Shown here piece after piece: positions 40,618 to 50,071 of a stretch of 64,000 bases of DNA (position 1 is its first letter; each line of letters opens with the position of its first letter). Position numbers and translations under genes: made by a program. Origin of the DNA: an uncultured Oceanospirillaceae bacterium. GTDB lineage: Bacteria; Pseudomonadota; Gammaproteobacteria; Pseudomonadales; Balneatricaceae. Where the stretch lies: contig CAJXNY010000023.1 in assembly GCA_913057435.1 (NCBI GenBank), positions 1 through 64,000 on the forward strand, written 5' to 3'. Below the pieces are notes generated by a model, which saw only the letters and a program-made list of their open reading frames with translations, did not search any database and had not been told where the DNA came from.

Positions 40618-41904
40618 TCAAAAACCCAGCTGGTCGCGCAGGTTGTAGTACCAGGCGCCCATGGCCGTCAGCGGGATGCGGAATGTCCGGCCCCCTGGGA
40701 AGTTGGGTTGCGGCAGGCGGGTAAATACATCGAAACGTTCAGCCTGGCCTTTAATCGCTTCGGCCATCACTCGGCCTGCCAGGTGGGAGCTGGCCACGCC
40801 GTGGCCGCTGTAGCCCTGGGCGTAGTAGATGTTGCTGCCGATGCGGCCAAACTGCGGCAGGCGCATCAGGGTCAGCAGGAAGTTGCCGGTCCAGGCGTAG
40901 TCCACTTTGACATTGCTCAGCTGCGGAAACGTCTTGATCAGGTTGGGGCGGATCTTCTGTTCGATTTTGTCCGGTTCACGGGCACCGTACGTCACACCGC
41001 CACCGTAGATCAGCCGACCATCGCCAGACAGACGGAAGTAATCCAGCAGGTAGTTACAGTCTTCCACGCAGTTGTCTTTTGGCAGCAGCTCTTTTTGCAG
41101 GGCTTCAGACAGCGGTTCGGTGGTCAGTACCTGGGTGCCACAGGGGATCGCTTTCTGTTCCAGTGTTGGAATCAGATCGCCCAGGTAGGCGTTACCGGCC
41201 ACGATCACATAGTCAGCGGTGACGGAGCCATTTTCGGTGATGACACGGGCTTTATCACCTTCTTTTACTTCGATGACTTTGGAGCCTTCAAAGATCTGCC
41301 CGCCCAGTGATTCCAGCGCGGCGGCTTCGCCCAGCACCAGGTTCAGTGGGTGGAAATGGCCGCCGCTTTTATCCAGCAGGCCACCGACGTAACGTTCGGA
41401 GCCAACGTAGTCTTTAATGCCATCGGCAGACAGCATTTCCAGCTGCTCATGGCCGTAGCGTTCCCACAGCGCTTTTTTGCCTTCCATCTCCTTGAGCTGG
41501 CCCGGGTTACAGGCGGCAAAGATACCGCCGTTTTTCAGATCACAGTCGATGTTGTATTTATCGACGAAGCCACGGATCACCTGACCGCCTTCAAAGGCCA
41601 TACTGCCCATGGCCGTGGCGGTGTCCTGGCCGTAATGGCGTTCGATAAAGTCGATATCACGGCTGTAGCTGTGGACGATCTGGCCACCGTTACGGCCGGA
41701 GGCACCGAAGCCAACCCGGCTGCCCTCCAGAACGGTGACCTTAAAGCCCAGCTCTGCCAGATGAATGGCGGAGGACAGGCCGGTGAAGCCAGCACCGATG
41801 ATGCATACATCGGTGCTGATATCGCCGTTCAGTGCCGGGCGCTGGTTTTTGTCGTTGGCTGACGCCGCGTAGTAAGAGCCGGTGTGGGCAATGGGTGCTG
41901 ACAT
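40618..41904 (-). CDS. puuB: FAD-dependent oxidoreductase, gamma-glutamylputrescine oxidase type
   Basis: 'DVCIIGAGFTGLSSAIHLAELGFKVTVLEGSRVGFGASGRNGGQIVHSYS', adjacent to puuA/puuD-like genes. Confidence 0.85.
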   Translation of the reverse strand: MSAPIAHTGSYYAASANDKNQRPALNGDISTDVCIIGAGFTGLSSAIHLAELGFKVTVLEGSRVGFGASGRNGGQIVHSYSRDIDFIERHYGQDTATAMGSMAFEGGQVIRGFVDKYNIDCDLKNGGIFAACNPGQLKEMEGKKALWERYGHEQLEMLSADGIKDYVGSERYVGGLLDKSGGHFHPLNLVLGEAAALESLGGQIFEGSKVIEVKEGDKARVITENGSVTADYVIVAGNAYLGDLIPTLEQKAIPCGTQVLTTEPLSEALQKELLPKDNCVEDCNYLLDYFRLSGDGRLIYGGGVTYGAREPDKIEQKIRPNLIKTFPQLSNVKVDYAWTGNFLLTLMRLPQFGRIGSNIYYAQGYSGHGVASSHLAGRVMAEAIKGQAERFDVFTRLPQPNFPGGRTFRIPLTAMGAWYYNLRDQLGF

Positions 41905-41990
41905 GTTCTGGTTACCTGTTTCAGCCCTCTATGAGGCTGATTTATCTTGAAATTCCGGGCCTTTCTTGCACATTAGCAAGGGCCGTTAAT

Positions 41991-42017
41991 TAAAAAGGGG
42001 ATCTGCATCAGATCCCC
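41991..42017 (-). terminator. Rho-independent terminator for the minus-strand NhaC-type gene
   Basis: GGGGATCTG-CATCAGATCCCC with AAAAA on the left (TTTTT on minus strand). Confidence 0.8.
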
Positions 42018-42064
42018 TGTTGCCCCGGCCTGCGCCGGGGCGATGTTGTAGATATGGCTGTCGA

Positions 42065-43543
42065 TCAGGCCATAGAAAAACCCAGAATCAGCAGGCTGAT
42101 AAACGCCAGCGCACCGCCCATCAGGGCATAAGGAATCTGGGTGATGGCATGGTCCATGGTGCTACAGCCTGAGCCTTGCGCCGACAGTACGGTGGAGTCA
42201 CTGAAGAAGCAGGCGTGGCTACCAAATGCGGAGGCCGACAGCAGGGCTCCGATGGTCAGTGGCATGGAGACATCCATGCTCTGCGCCAGCGGGATGACGA
42301 TTGGCAGGGAGATGACAAACACCCCCCAGCTGGAACCGGTGGCGAATACCACCGCCGCCATTACGACGAACACAGCAGCAGGCAGCAGCTCACTCGACAG
42401 GTAAGGGACAAGGGTATCGATGATGTATGGGGTCATGCCCAGCTGATCATTGATCTCTTTGACCATAAAGCCAGCGGCAACCATGGCAATCGGCTGCAGC
42501 ATGATTTTAAAGCCAGTCAGCATGGACTCGACCAGCTCGCCAAAGCTCAGCAGGCGCTGCCAGTAGTACAGCACCATGGTGAAGATTGAGGCTACCAGTG
42601 CGCCTTTAAGCAGATCGATGTCGTAGTACATCGATGCGCCTACCAGTACGGCCATCGGCAGCAGGAAGTTCATCAACCCACGCATCGGCGAGGTTTCAGG
42701 TAAATCACTGGTATCGAAACCGATCTGCTCACCGCCATCGGGAATCGGCTGACCTGCCTGGGCCCGTGCTTCGGCTTTTTTCATCGGACCGATATCCGGA
42801 ATAATATCGGCGACCACCAGCCAGACGATAACCAGCGCTGCCCAGCCATAGGCCATGTACGGAATTGACTCGATGTACAGCATCATGCCCGCGCCTTCAG
42901 CGGCGGCATTGTTCTCTTCCAGCAGCGCGGCAAAGTATACCGCCCAGGTGGAAACAGGCACCAGAATACACACCGGTGCAGCGGTGGAGTCCACCACAAA
43001 GGCCAGCTTCTCACGGGAGATGCGGTAGCGGTCGGTGAGGTTTTTCATCGACGCGGACACGGCCAGTGAGTTGAGGTAGTCATCGATAAACACCGCCAGC
43101 CCCAGCACGGTGGTGCCGATCAGAGTCTGACGTTTGTTTTTCAGCCGATGGACCAGCATGCCACTGAAGGCCAGCACGCTGCCGCCTTTTTCCAGCATGG
43201 TGATCAGGCCGCCCATCATGCCGCAAACCAGAATAATCCAGGCGATGGTTTCATTCATCATTACGCTGGTGGCGGTATCACCCAGGCTGGTGAACACGGC
43301 GTCCGGATTTGGATCAAGTAACAGCAGGCCTGCCATAATACCGGCAAAAATAGACTCCAGCGGCCGCTTGGTAATGATGGCGGTCGCCACGATCAGTAAC
43401 GAAGGTAACAGGCTGAGAATGCCGTAGGCTTCACCTTCCTGCTGCAGGGTGGACATAAAGCCGAACGCGATGGCGATTAATGTACAGGCGCCAACCGTCT
43501 TCCATGGTGGGGTCGTGATTCGAGTTTTTACTGCTGTATTCAT
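42065..43543 (-). CDS. NhaC-family transporter (Na+/H+ antiporter fold)
   Basis: 'LAVFIDDYLNSLAVSASMKNLTDRYRISREKLAFVVDSTAAPVCILVPVSTWAVYF', 'SAFGSHACFFSDSTVLSAQGSGCSTMDHAITQIPYAL'. Confidence 0.88.
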   Translation of the reverse strand: MNTAVKTRITTPPWKTVGACTLIAIAFGFMSTLQQEGEAYGILSLLPSLLIVATAIITKRPLESIFAGIMAGLLLLDPNPDAVFTSLGDTATSVMMNETIAWIILVCGMMGGLITMLEKGGSVLAFSGMLVHRLKNKRQTLIGTTVLGLAVFIDDYLNSLAVSASMKNLTDRYRISREKLAFVVDSTAAPVCILVPVSTWAVYFAALLEENNAAAEGAGMMLYIESIPYMAYGWAALVIVWLVVADIIPDIGPMKKAEARAQAGQPIPDGGEQIGFDTSDLPETSPMRGLMNFLLPMAVLVGASMYYDIDLLKGALVASIFTMVLYYWQRLLSFGELVESMLTGFKIMLQPIAMVAAGFMVKEINDQLGMTPYIIDTLVPYLSSELLPAAVFVVMAAVVFATGSSWGVFVISLPIVIPLAQSMDVSMPLTIGALLSASAFGSHACFFSDSTVLSAQGSGCSTMDHAITQIPYALMGGALAFISLLILGFSMA

Positions 43544-43638
43544 AATTCACGTTTCTTATTGATATTAGGGTTTAGCATGAATATCCGCACCGTAATACAG
43601 CTGTTCGCTACGGTGCAGTAAGGCTTCTACACTGTCCG

Positions 43639-45060
43639 TCAGCCCGGCAGTTGCATAGATTTGAGCTCGATGTATTCATCCAGACCGGCGTCGCCCCATT
43701 CGCGGCCATTACCTGACTGCTTGAAGCCGCCAAACGGCGCTTCATAGTTAAAGCCGCCGCCATTCAGGCTGATCTGGCCCGCCTGGATTTTACGAGCCAG
43801 TTGTTGGGCTGCAGGAATATCGGCCGCCCACACTGCTGCAGCCAGGCCGTAAGGGGTGTCGTTGGCGATGGCGATGGCGTCGGCTTCATCAGCATAAGGG
43901 ATCAGGCACAGTACCGGGCCAAAAATCTCTTCGCGAGCGATGCGCATCTGGTTGTTAACATCAGCAAAAACAGTGGGTTGTACATAGGCACCCTGTTCCA
44001 GCCCGGCCGGGCTTGCCGTACCACCGGTGACCAGGGTGGCACCTTCGTTAAGGCCCGTCTGAATGTATTCCAGTACGCGCTCTTTCTGCGCCATGCTGCT
44101 CATCGGGCCCAGGTAGCTGCTGCTATCCATCGGGTCACCCTGTACGACGTTTTCAGCGGCGGCTTTGGCCAGCGCAACGGCGTCGGCGTAGCGACTTTGA
44201 GGCACCAGCATACGGGTCAGGGAACAGCAGATCTGGCCGGAGTTGACCATCACATCCTTAACGCCGAACTCCACCGCAGCGACCAGGTCAGCGTCTTCAG
44301 TGATCAGCAGGGGTGACTTGCCGCCCAGCTCCTGACAGACCCGTTTCAGACTTGGCGCGGCGGCCTGGGCGATATGGATCCCGGCCTGCGTTGAACCGGT
44401 GAAGGACACCATGTCTACGTCCGGGTGGTTACACAGCGGGGCGCCGACATTAAGGCCATCACCGCTGACCAGGTTAAATACCCCGGCAGGCAGGCCGACT
44501 TCATCAGCGACTTCGGCAAAGATGTAAGCATGCAGCGGGCTGATCTCGGAGGGTTTCAGCACCATGGTGCAGCCTGCGGCCAGTGCCGGAGCGACTTTAC
44601 CCACCAGCTGGTGCAGCGGCACGTTCCACGGCGTGATAAACGCACAGACGCCGACCGCTTCACGGTTGATAACGGAGTTGCCGACTTTCTCGATCTCGTC
44701 CATATGGGCTGCGCGGGAGACATAGCTGCGCATACCGGAGATTGGCCCGGCGACCTGCCAGCCACGGGACAGATGCAGTGGCATGCCCATCTCCTGGGTG
44801 ATGGTCAGCGCCAGTTCTTCACTGCGCGCTTCCAGCCCCAGACAGATCTTTTCAATAAAGTCCGCCCGGACTGCTGCCGGGGTGCAGGACCAGTCATAGA
44901 ACGCGGCCTGTGCTGCCTTTACGGCCTGATCAACATCCTGCTCAGTGGCATCGGTTACCTGGGCGATAAAGTCGCCAGTGGCCGGATTGGTCACTGCCCG
45001 TGGGCTGCCGTGGGCTGCACACCACTGGCCATTGATATAAAGCTGTTCTCGAATCTGCAT
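43639..45060 (-). CDS. NAD(P)-dependent aldehyde dehydrogenase (PuuC-type role inferred from context)
   Basis: 'FITPWNVPLHQLVGKVAPALAAGCTMVLKPSE', 'CQELGGKSPLLI', catalytic Cys 'NSGQICCSLTRMLVP'. Confidence 0.88.
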   Translation of the reverse strand: MQIREQLYINGQWCAAHGSPRAVTNPATGDFIAQVTDATEQDVDQAVKAAQAAFYDWSCTPAAVRADFIEKICLGLEARSEELALTITQEMGMPLHLSRGWQVAGPISGMRSYVSRAAHMDEIEKVGNSVINREAVGVCAFITPWNVPLHQLVGKVAPALAAGCTMVLKPSEISPLHAYIFAEVADEVGLPAGVFNLVSGDGLNVGAPLCNHPDVDMVSFTGSTQAGIHIAQAAAPSLKRVCQELGGKSPLLITEDADLVAAVEFGVKDVMVNSGQICCSLTRMLVPQSRYADAVALAKAAAENVVQGDPMDSSSYLGPMSSMAQKERVLEYIQTGLNEGATLVTGGTASPAGLEQGAYVQPTVFADVNNQMRIAREEIFGPVLCLIPYADEADAIAIANDTPYGLAAAVWAADIPAAQQLARKIQAGQISLNGGGFNYEAPFGGFKQSGNGREWGDAGLDEYIELKSMQLPG

Positions 45061-45080
45061 AACGGTTTTCCTTGGGCCAA

Positions 45081-46451
45081 TTACAGGGTGCTGAGGAACC
45101 ACTGGGTTTCCAGGGTGGTGACATGGCGTTCAAACTCGGCCAGCTCGGACGCTTTACAGGTGGCGAACAGCTCGACGAAGCGGCTGCCAAAATACTCACG
45201 GATCAGGTCACTGTTGCGCAGGGCGTCCAGTGTATCGGGCAGGCGGTTGGGCAGGTTTTCCCGCTCGGTGGCAAAGGCGTTGCCAACGATCGGTGCCGGA
45301 GGCGTAATCTGCGCCGTCAGACCGTGATGAATCCCGGCCAGCAGGGCGGCCATCACCAGATACGGATTGGCATCGGCACCGGAGATACGGTGTTCAATAC
45401 GACGGGCCGCATCAGGGCCAGCCGGAATACGCACGGCCACGGTGCGGTTATCTACACCCCAGGTGGGTGCCATCGCCACGTAGTAACCTGGCTGCAGACG
45501 GCGGTAAGAGTTTACGTTGGGGCAGAACAGCGCCATGGAATCCGCCATCATGGCCAGCAGCCCACCGACCGCATGTTGCAGTTTATCGCTGTACGGCTGG
45601 CCGCTCTGGGCGAAGACATTGTTGCCGTCGCTGTCGAGCAGGCTGATATGAATGTGCAGGCCGTTACCGGCTTCATTTTCATAGGGACGGGCCATAAACG
45701 ACGCTTCCATACCGTGTTTGTCGGCGGTGGCTTTGATTACCCGTTTCAGCAAAATGGCGTTGTCACAGGCGGCCAGTGGGTCATCCTGGTGTTTGAGATT
45801 GATCTCGAACTGGCCCGGTGCGTTCTCGGCCACGGCAGTATCTGCCGGGATGCCCTGGGCGGTGGTGTAGTCAGCGATGTCGTGCAGGAAGTCGGCGTAG
45901 TTATCCAGGTCAGTAATCGAGTACACCTGAGTATGGCCTTCACGCTTGCCGGTTTTTGGCGACAGTGGTGGTTGTGGCTTACCGTGCTGATCACGATTCT
46001 GATCAAGCAGGTAGAACTCCAGCTCAACGGCGACCACCGGAGTCAGCCCCAGTGCCTTGAGGCGGTCCAGCTGCTGCGCCAGCACATGGCGCGGATCAGC
46101 AAAGAATGGACTGCCGTCGCTTTCGTACATATTCATCAGCAACTGTGCCATGGGCCGTTTCTGCCATGGTGTGGTGGTCAGGCTACTGGCGACTGGCTTG
46201 CAGGGCTGATCCGGCTCACCAATCTCCAGCCCCAGGCCGCATTCTTCAATGGTGTTACCGGTGATATCCAGCGAAAAAACGGAGGCAGGCATGGCAACGC
46301 CTTCCTTATACACCTTGCTCAGGGCTTCACGTTCAATGCGTTTGCCGCGTACCACACCGTTGAGGTCGGGTAACAGCAGGTCAATGGCTTCAACGTCCGG
46401 GTGGCTGGCTAAAAAGGTATCGGTTTCAAGGCGTGGGCTATGTGACGACAT
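45081..46451 (-). CDS. puuA: Glutamine synthetase-family gamma-glutamylpolyamine ligase
   Basis: GS fold 'AVAENAPGQFEINLKHQDDPLAACDNAILLKRVIKATADKHGMEASFMARPYENEAGNGLHIHISL', 'NRTVAVRIPAGPDAARRIEHRISGADANPYLVMAALL'. Confidence 0.88.
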   Translation of the reverse strand: MSSHSPRLETDTFLASHPDVEAIDLLLPDLNGVVRGKRIEREALSKVYKEGVAMPASVFSLDITGNTIEECGLGLEIGEPDQPCKPVASSLTTTPWQKRPMAQLLMNMYESDGSPFFADPRHVLAQQLDRLKALGLTPVVAVELEFYLLDQNRDQHGKPQPPLSPKTGKREGHTQVYSITDLDNYADFLHDIADYTTAQGIPADTAVAENAPGQFEINLKHQDDPLAACDNAILLKRVIKATADKHGMEASFMARPYENEAGNGLHIHISLLDSDGNNVFAQSGQPYSDKLQHAVGGLLAMMADSMALFCPNVNSYRRLQPGYYVAMAPTWGVDNRTVAVRIPAGPDAARRIEHRISGADANPYLVMAALLAGIHHGLTAQITPPAPIVGNAFATERENLPNRLPDTLDALRNSDLIREYFGSRFVELFATCKASELAEFERHVTTLETQWFLSTL

Positions 46452-46470
46452 GCGCTGGTCTCTTCAAAAT

Positions 46471-46655
46471 AGTGATCAGGGCAGTGCTGAAATCAGCAAA
46501 AAACAGCTCAGTGATCAAAATATCGTTAATGTTTTTTATAAATCCTATGCGCCAGGCCCCCTTGTCGTCAATCTGTAATGATAAAAAATGTGATCACTAA
46601 TCTGTATTGTTGGTTTTTATGAGATCTTTTTGTTAATAATTGCCACTAGTGATCA
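46471..46655. promoter_or_regulatory. Cluster of four AGTGATCA/TGATCACT octamers in the puuA-puuD divergent region
   Basis: 46471-46478, 46510-46517, 46591-46598 (reverse), 46648-46655. Confidence 0.65.
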
Positions 46656-46745
46656 AAAAAATGATTGCCTTTGCTTGCGCGCCTGGATAGGTTGTTTTTG
46701 CTCAGTCTGTCGGACTGATTAAAAAACAGATCGTTTGGGGTTGTT

Positions 46746-47531
46746 ATGAAACATCACAGTGGTTCGCCGGAAGCTCTTCCATTGGTAGGTATGCCTGCCT
46801 GTAGCCAGCAGGTGGGCATTCACCCTTCGCAGGCAGTGGGTGAGAAGTACATCAATGCCGCAGTTCAGGGCGCGGGTGTTGCGCCGCTGCTGATTCCCGC
46901 ACTGGGTGAGCAGACGCTACAGTTTCTGCCGGGGCTGGATGGCCTGCTGCTGACCGGCAGTTATTCCAATGTTGAGCCGCACCACTACGGTGCTGAGCCA
47001 GAAATTGCCGATGACACCTCAGACCCTAAACGTGATGCCACCACCCTGGCGCTGATCCGGGCCGCCATTGAGCAACAGATTCCGGTGCTGGGCATCTGCC
47101 GTGGTTTCCAGGAGATCAACGTGGCGCTGGGCGGTTCTCTGCATCAGCAGTTGTGGACAGTGCCCGGCATGATGGAACACCGTGAGAAGAAAGGCCTGAC
47201 CCTTGAAGAGCAATACGCCGTTGCCCATCCCGTCAGTCTGAACCCGCAAGGCTTACTGGCGCAGCTGATGAATGGCGAACTGGAGCAGGGAGTGAACTCG
47301 CTGCATGGCCAGGGGGTTGATCGGCTGGCCGACAGCCTGCGTGTGGAAGCTACGGCCCCCGATGGGCTGGTGGAAGCCTTCTCGCTGGCCAGTAATAACA
47401 GCTTTTTACTGGCGGCGCAGTGGCACCCGGAATGGCAGCTGGACCGCCACCCGTTCTATCTGGAAATTTTTCGCGCCTTTGGCGCAGCCTGCCAGCAGCG
47501 CCGTTTGCAGCGTGAGGCATTGCAGCGCTGA
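46746..47531 (+). CDS. puuD: Gamma-glutamyl-gamma-aminobutyrate hydrolase (class I glutamine amidotransferase-like)
   Basis: 'IPVLGICRGFQEINVALGGSLHQQL', 'VNSLHGQGVDRLADSLRVEATAPDGLVEAF', 'LAAQWHPEW'. Confidence 0.93.
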   Translation: MKHHSGSPEALPLVGMPACSQQVGIHPSQAVGEKYINAAVQGAGVAPLLIPALGEQTLQFLPGLDGLLLTGSYSNVEPHHYGAEPEIADDTSDPKRDATTLALIRAAIEQQIPVLGICRGFQEINVALGGSLHQQLWTVPGMMEHREKKGLTLEEQYAVAHPVSLNPQGLLAQLMNGELEQGVNSLHGQGVDRLADSLRVEATAPDGLVEAFSLASNNSFLLAAQWHPEWQLDRHPFYLEIFRAFGAACQQRRLQREALQR

Positions 47532-47604
47532 GCTGACAGCGTGCGTTACTGAATTACTCTGGAGTAATACAGGCCCGGTGTCGTCCGGGCCTGACGTCGA
47601 CTTG

Positions 47605-47639
47605 GCCGGCCTCCCATATTGGGATGGCCGGTTTTTTTT
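47605..47639 (+). terminator. Rho-independent terminator after puuD-like gene
   Basis: CCGGCCTCCCATATTGGGATGGCCGG followed by TTTTTTTT. Confidence 0.9.
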
Positions 47640-47967
47640 GCCTGCTGTTTACTGCCCCCGTTACGGTGGTGCTATTTCTGCTTATGTCTTGATAAATAAA
47701 CTGTACCAAATGTCAGGTTGTTGTTTTTTATATTTCATATAATCATTAATATTGATAATTCCTTTCGTTTTTGTGCGAAATGGCGATAAGAAACGAAAGC
47801 ACATTTCTCCGTCTCCCACCTATACTGAATTTAACAATTTAGCCCGGCGCAATCTTACCCGCCAGGGCCTGGCCACCCCTTAATAATGATAATAACCGTG
47901 ACCGCCGATACACCGCCTGGACCGTTCTATGCTGTGGTGTCGCCGAAGGAACGGACTGGAGACGCCC

Positions 47968-50070
47968 ATGCCAAAGAGCAACCTTGCTGTTATCGCCTCG
48001 CCGACAGATGCTGTCGCTGCCATCGACTGGAATAAAGTCGCCTATCAGATTCAGGTGTCCCGTGCGCTGGATGATCTGGAAGAGGGCACCCTGGTGCCTA
48101 ATAAAGAGGTGCTGTACCAGTTCTCGGCCCGTGGTCATGATCTGAGCCAGATCATTCTGGCCCAGTTGCTGGACCATAAACGCGATGCGGTCAGTGGTTA
48201 TTATCGCTCCCGTCCGCTGATGCTGGGCATTGGCCTGTCGCTGGAAGATGCGCTGGGTGGCCCGCTGATGCGAGCGGGTGGTTATAGTGATGGTCGCGAT
48301 ATTGGCGTAGTGCACAATATGCCCAACCTGGATGGCCCCTGTGGCCTGCCGATGAGTGGCGGTGTTGGCGCGCAATACACGCCGATTGCGGGCTGGGCCC
48401 AGGCGATCCGTTACCATGCAGAAACCCTGAAAGATAACAGTTACGACGGCTCCATCGGGGTCGCCCATGGCGGGGAGGCCTCCTGCTCGACCAACGGTTT
48501 CTGGTCATCACTGACCATCGCCACCACCCAGAAGCTGCCGATGCTGTTTTACATCGAAGACAACGGCTACGGCATCTCCACCACCTCTGATTACCAGACG
48601 CCGGGCCAGAACATTGCGGCTAACCTGGCGTCGTTTAAAAACCTGAAAATTTTTGACGGTGATGGTACTGAGCCTGCCGAAACGGCGCAGCTGATCAGCG
48701 AAGCAGTGGCCTGTGTACGCGCCGGTGAACCCACGCTGATTCGTCTGCAGGTGCCGCGTTTGTGTGGTCACTCGGCTCAGGACACCCAGGGCTACAAAAA
48801 TGCTGCTACGGTGGATGCTGAGAACGCCCGTGACCCGCTGCCAAAACTGAAGGCCTTTATGGTGCCTGCAATGGTGAGCGAAGTGCAGTGGGAGCAGATT
48901 ACCGCCACGGCGCAGGCCGATGTAACGGCAGCGCTGGATGCCGCCCGTGCCCGGCCAGAACCATCTGCGGAAAATATTACTCGCCATGTCTTTGCTGAGC
49001 GCGATGCCAGCGGTACGCTGGAACAGCCACTGCAAGGCGGGCTGGCAGCGAAAGGTATTTTCTCGGCAATGGGCTCGGACCAGCCTCAGCCGGAAGGTCA
49101 GCGAATTAATATGGTCACGGCGATCCGCCGTACCCTGGACAGCGAGCTGGCCAGCAACGACCGCATGGTGGTGTTCGGTGAAGATGTGGGCCCCAAAGGC
49201 GGCGTGCATGCCGTAACGCTGGGCCTGCAGGATAAATACGGTAAAGACCGGGTATTTGATACCTCGCTGTCGGAAGAGGGCATTATTGGTCGCGCACTGG
49301 GCATGGCCCAGGCAGGCATGATGCCGGTGCCGGAAATCCAGTTCCGCAAATATGCCGACCCGGCTGAAGAACAGCTTAACGACACCGGCACCATTCGCTG
49401 GCGCACCAACAACCGCTTTGCTGCACCGATGGTGGTGCGCATGCCCGGTGGATTCTTCAAATGTGGCGACCCATGGCACAGTCAGGCCGCTGAAGTGAAA
49501 TGGGCCCACGCCATTGGCTGGCAGGTTGCTGTGCCATCCAACGCTGCAGACGCCGTGGGCTTGCTGCGCCATGCGCTGCGCGACCACAACCCGACGATCT
49601 TCTTTGAACACCGTAATCTGCTGGACGATATTTCTGCCCGTCGGCCCTATCCGGGCGATGACTACGTGCTGCCTTTTGGCCAGGCCAATGTGCTGACCGA
49701 AGGCACCGAGCTGACCCTGGTGACCTGGGGTGGCATGGTGCCACGGGCACTCAAGGGTGCTGAGATGAGTGGCAAGTCGGTGGAAGTCATCGATCTGCGG
49801 ACGATTTCTCCCTGGGATAAAGACGCTGTTTTTGCCTCAGTGCGTAAAACCAGCCGCTGCATGGTGGTACATGAAGACAACTTCACCGCAGGCTTTGGTG
49901 CCGAAATTGCTGCGGTACTGGCCGATGAATGTTTCTTCGAGCTGGATGCGCCGATTATGCGCGTCACCATGCCGGATGTACCGAGCCCGCACCATCCCGC
50001 GTTGCTGAATGCCGTGGTGCCGACGCCAGAGAAAATTAGCGCACAAATCTGCAAACTGCTGGAGGTGTGA
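47968..50070 (+). CDS. 2-oxoacid dehydrogenase E1, fused alpha and beta subunits (TPP-dependent)
   Basis: E1alpha-like N-half ('GGEASCSTNGFWSSLTIATTQKLPMLFYIEDNGYGIST') and E1beta-like C-half ('VFGEDVGPKGGVHAVTLGLQDKYGKDRVFDTSLSEEGIIGRALGMAQAGMMPVPEIQF') in one frame. Confidence 0.9.
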   Translation: MPKSNLAVIASPTDAVAAIDWNKVAYQIQVSRALDDLEEGTLVPNKEVLYQFSARGHDLSQIILAQLLDHKRDAVSGYYRSRPLMLGIGLSLEDALGGPLMRAGGYSDGRDIGVVHNMPNLDGPCGLPMSGGVGAQYTPIAGWAQAIRYHAETLKDNSYDGSIGVAHGGEASCSTNGFWSSLTIATTQKLPMLFYIEDNGYGISTTSDYQTPGQNIAANLASFKNLKIFDGDGTEPAETAQLISEAVACVRAGEPTLIRLQVPRLCGHSAQDTQGYKNAATVDAENARDPLPKLKAFMVPAMVSEVQWEQITATAQADVTAALDAARARPEPSAENITRHVFAERDASGTLEQPLQGGLAAKGIFSAMGSDQPQPEGQRINMVTAIRRTLDSELASNDRMVVFGEDVGPKGGVHAVTLGLQDKYGKDRVFDTSLSEEGIIGRALGMAQAGMMPVPEIQFRKYADPAEEQLNDTGTIRWRTNNRFAAPMVVRMPGGFFKCGDPWHSQAAEVKWAHAIGWQVAVPSNAADAVGLLRHALRDHNPTIFFEHRNLLDDISARRPYPGDDYVLPFGQANVLTEGTELTLVTWGGMVPRALKGAEMSGKSVEVIDLRTISPWDKDAVFASVRKTSRCMVVHEDNFTAGFGAEIAAVLADECFFELDAPIMRVTMPDVPSPHHPALLNAVVPTPEKISAQICKLLEV

Positions 50071-50071
50071 G

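Noticed and set aside
40516-41310. 264-aa plus-strand ORF
   Set aside because: Antisense to puuB-like gene; no start context or domain.
45072-46373. 433-aa plus-strand ORF
   Set aside because: Antisense to puuA-like gene, which has full GS motifs.
48508-49611. 367-aa minus-strand ORF
   Set aside because: Antisense to the fused E1 gene.
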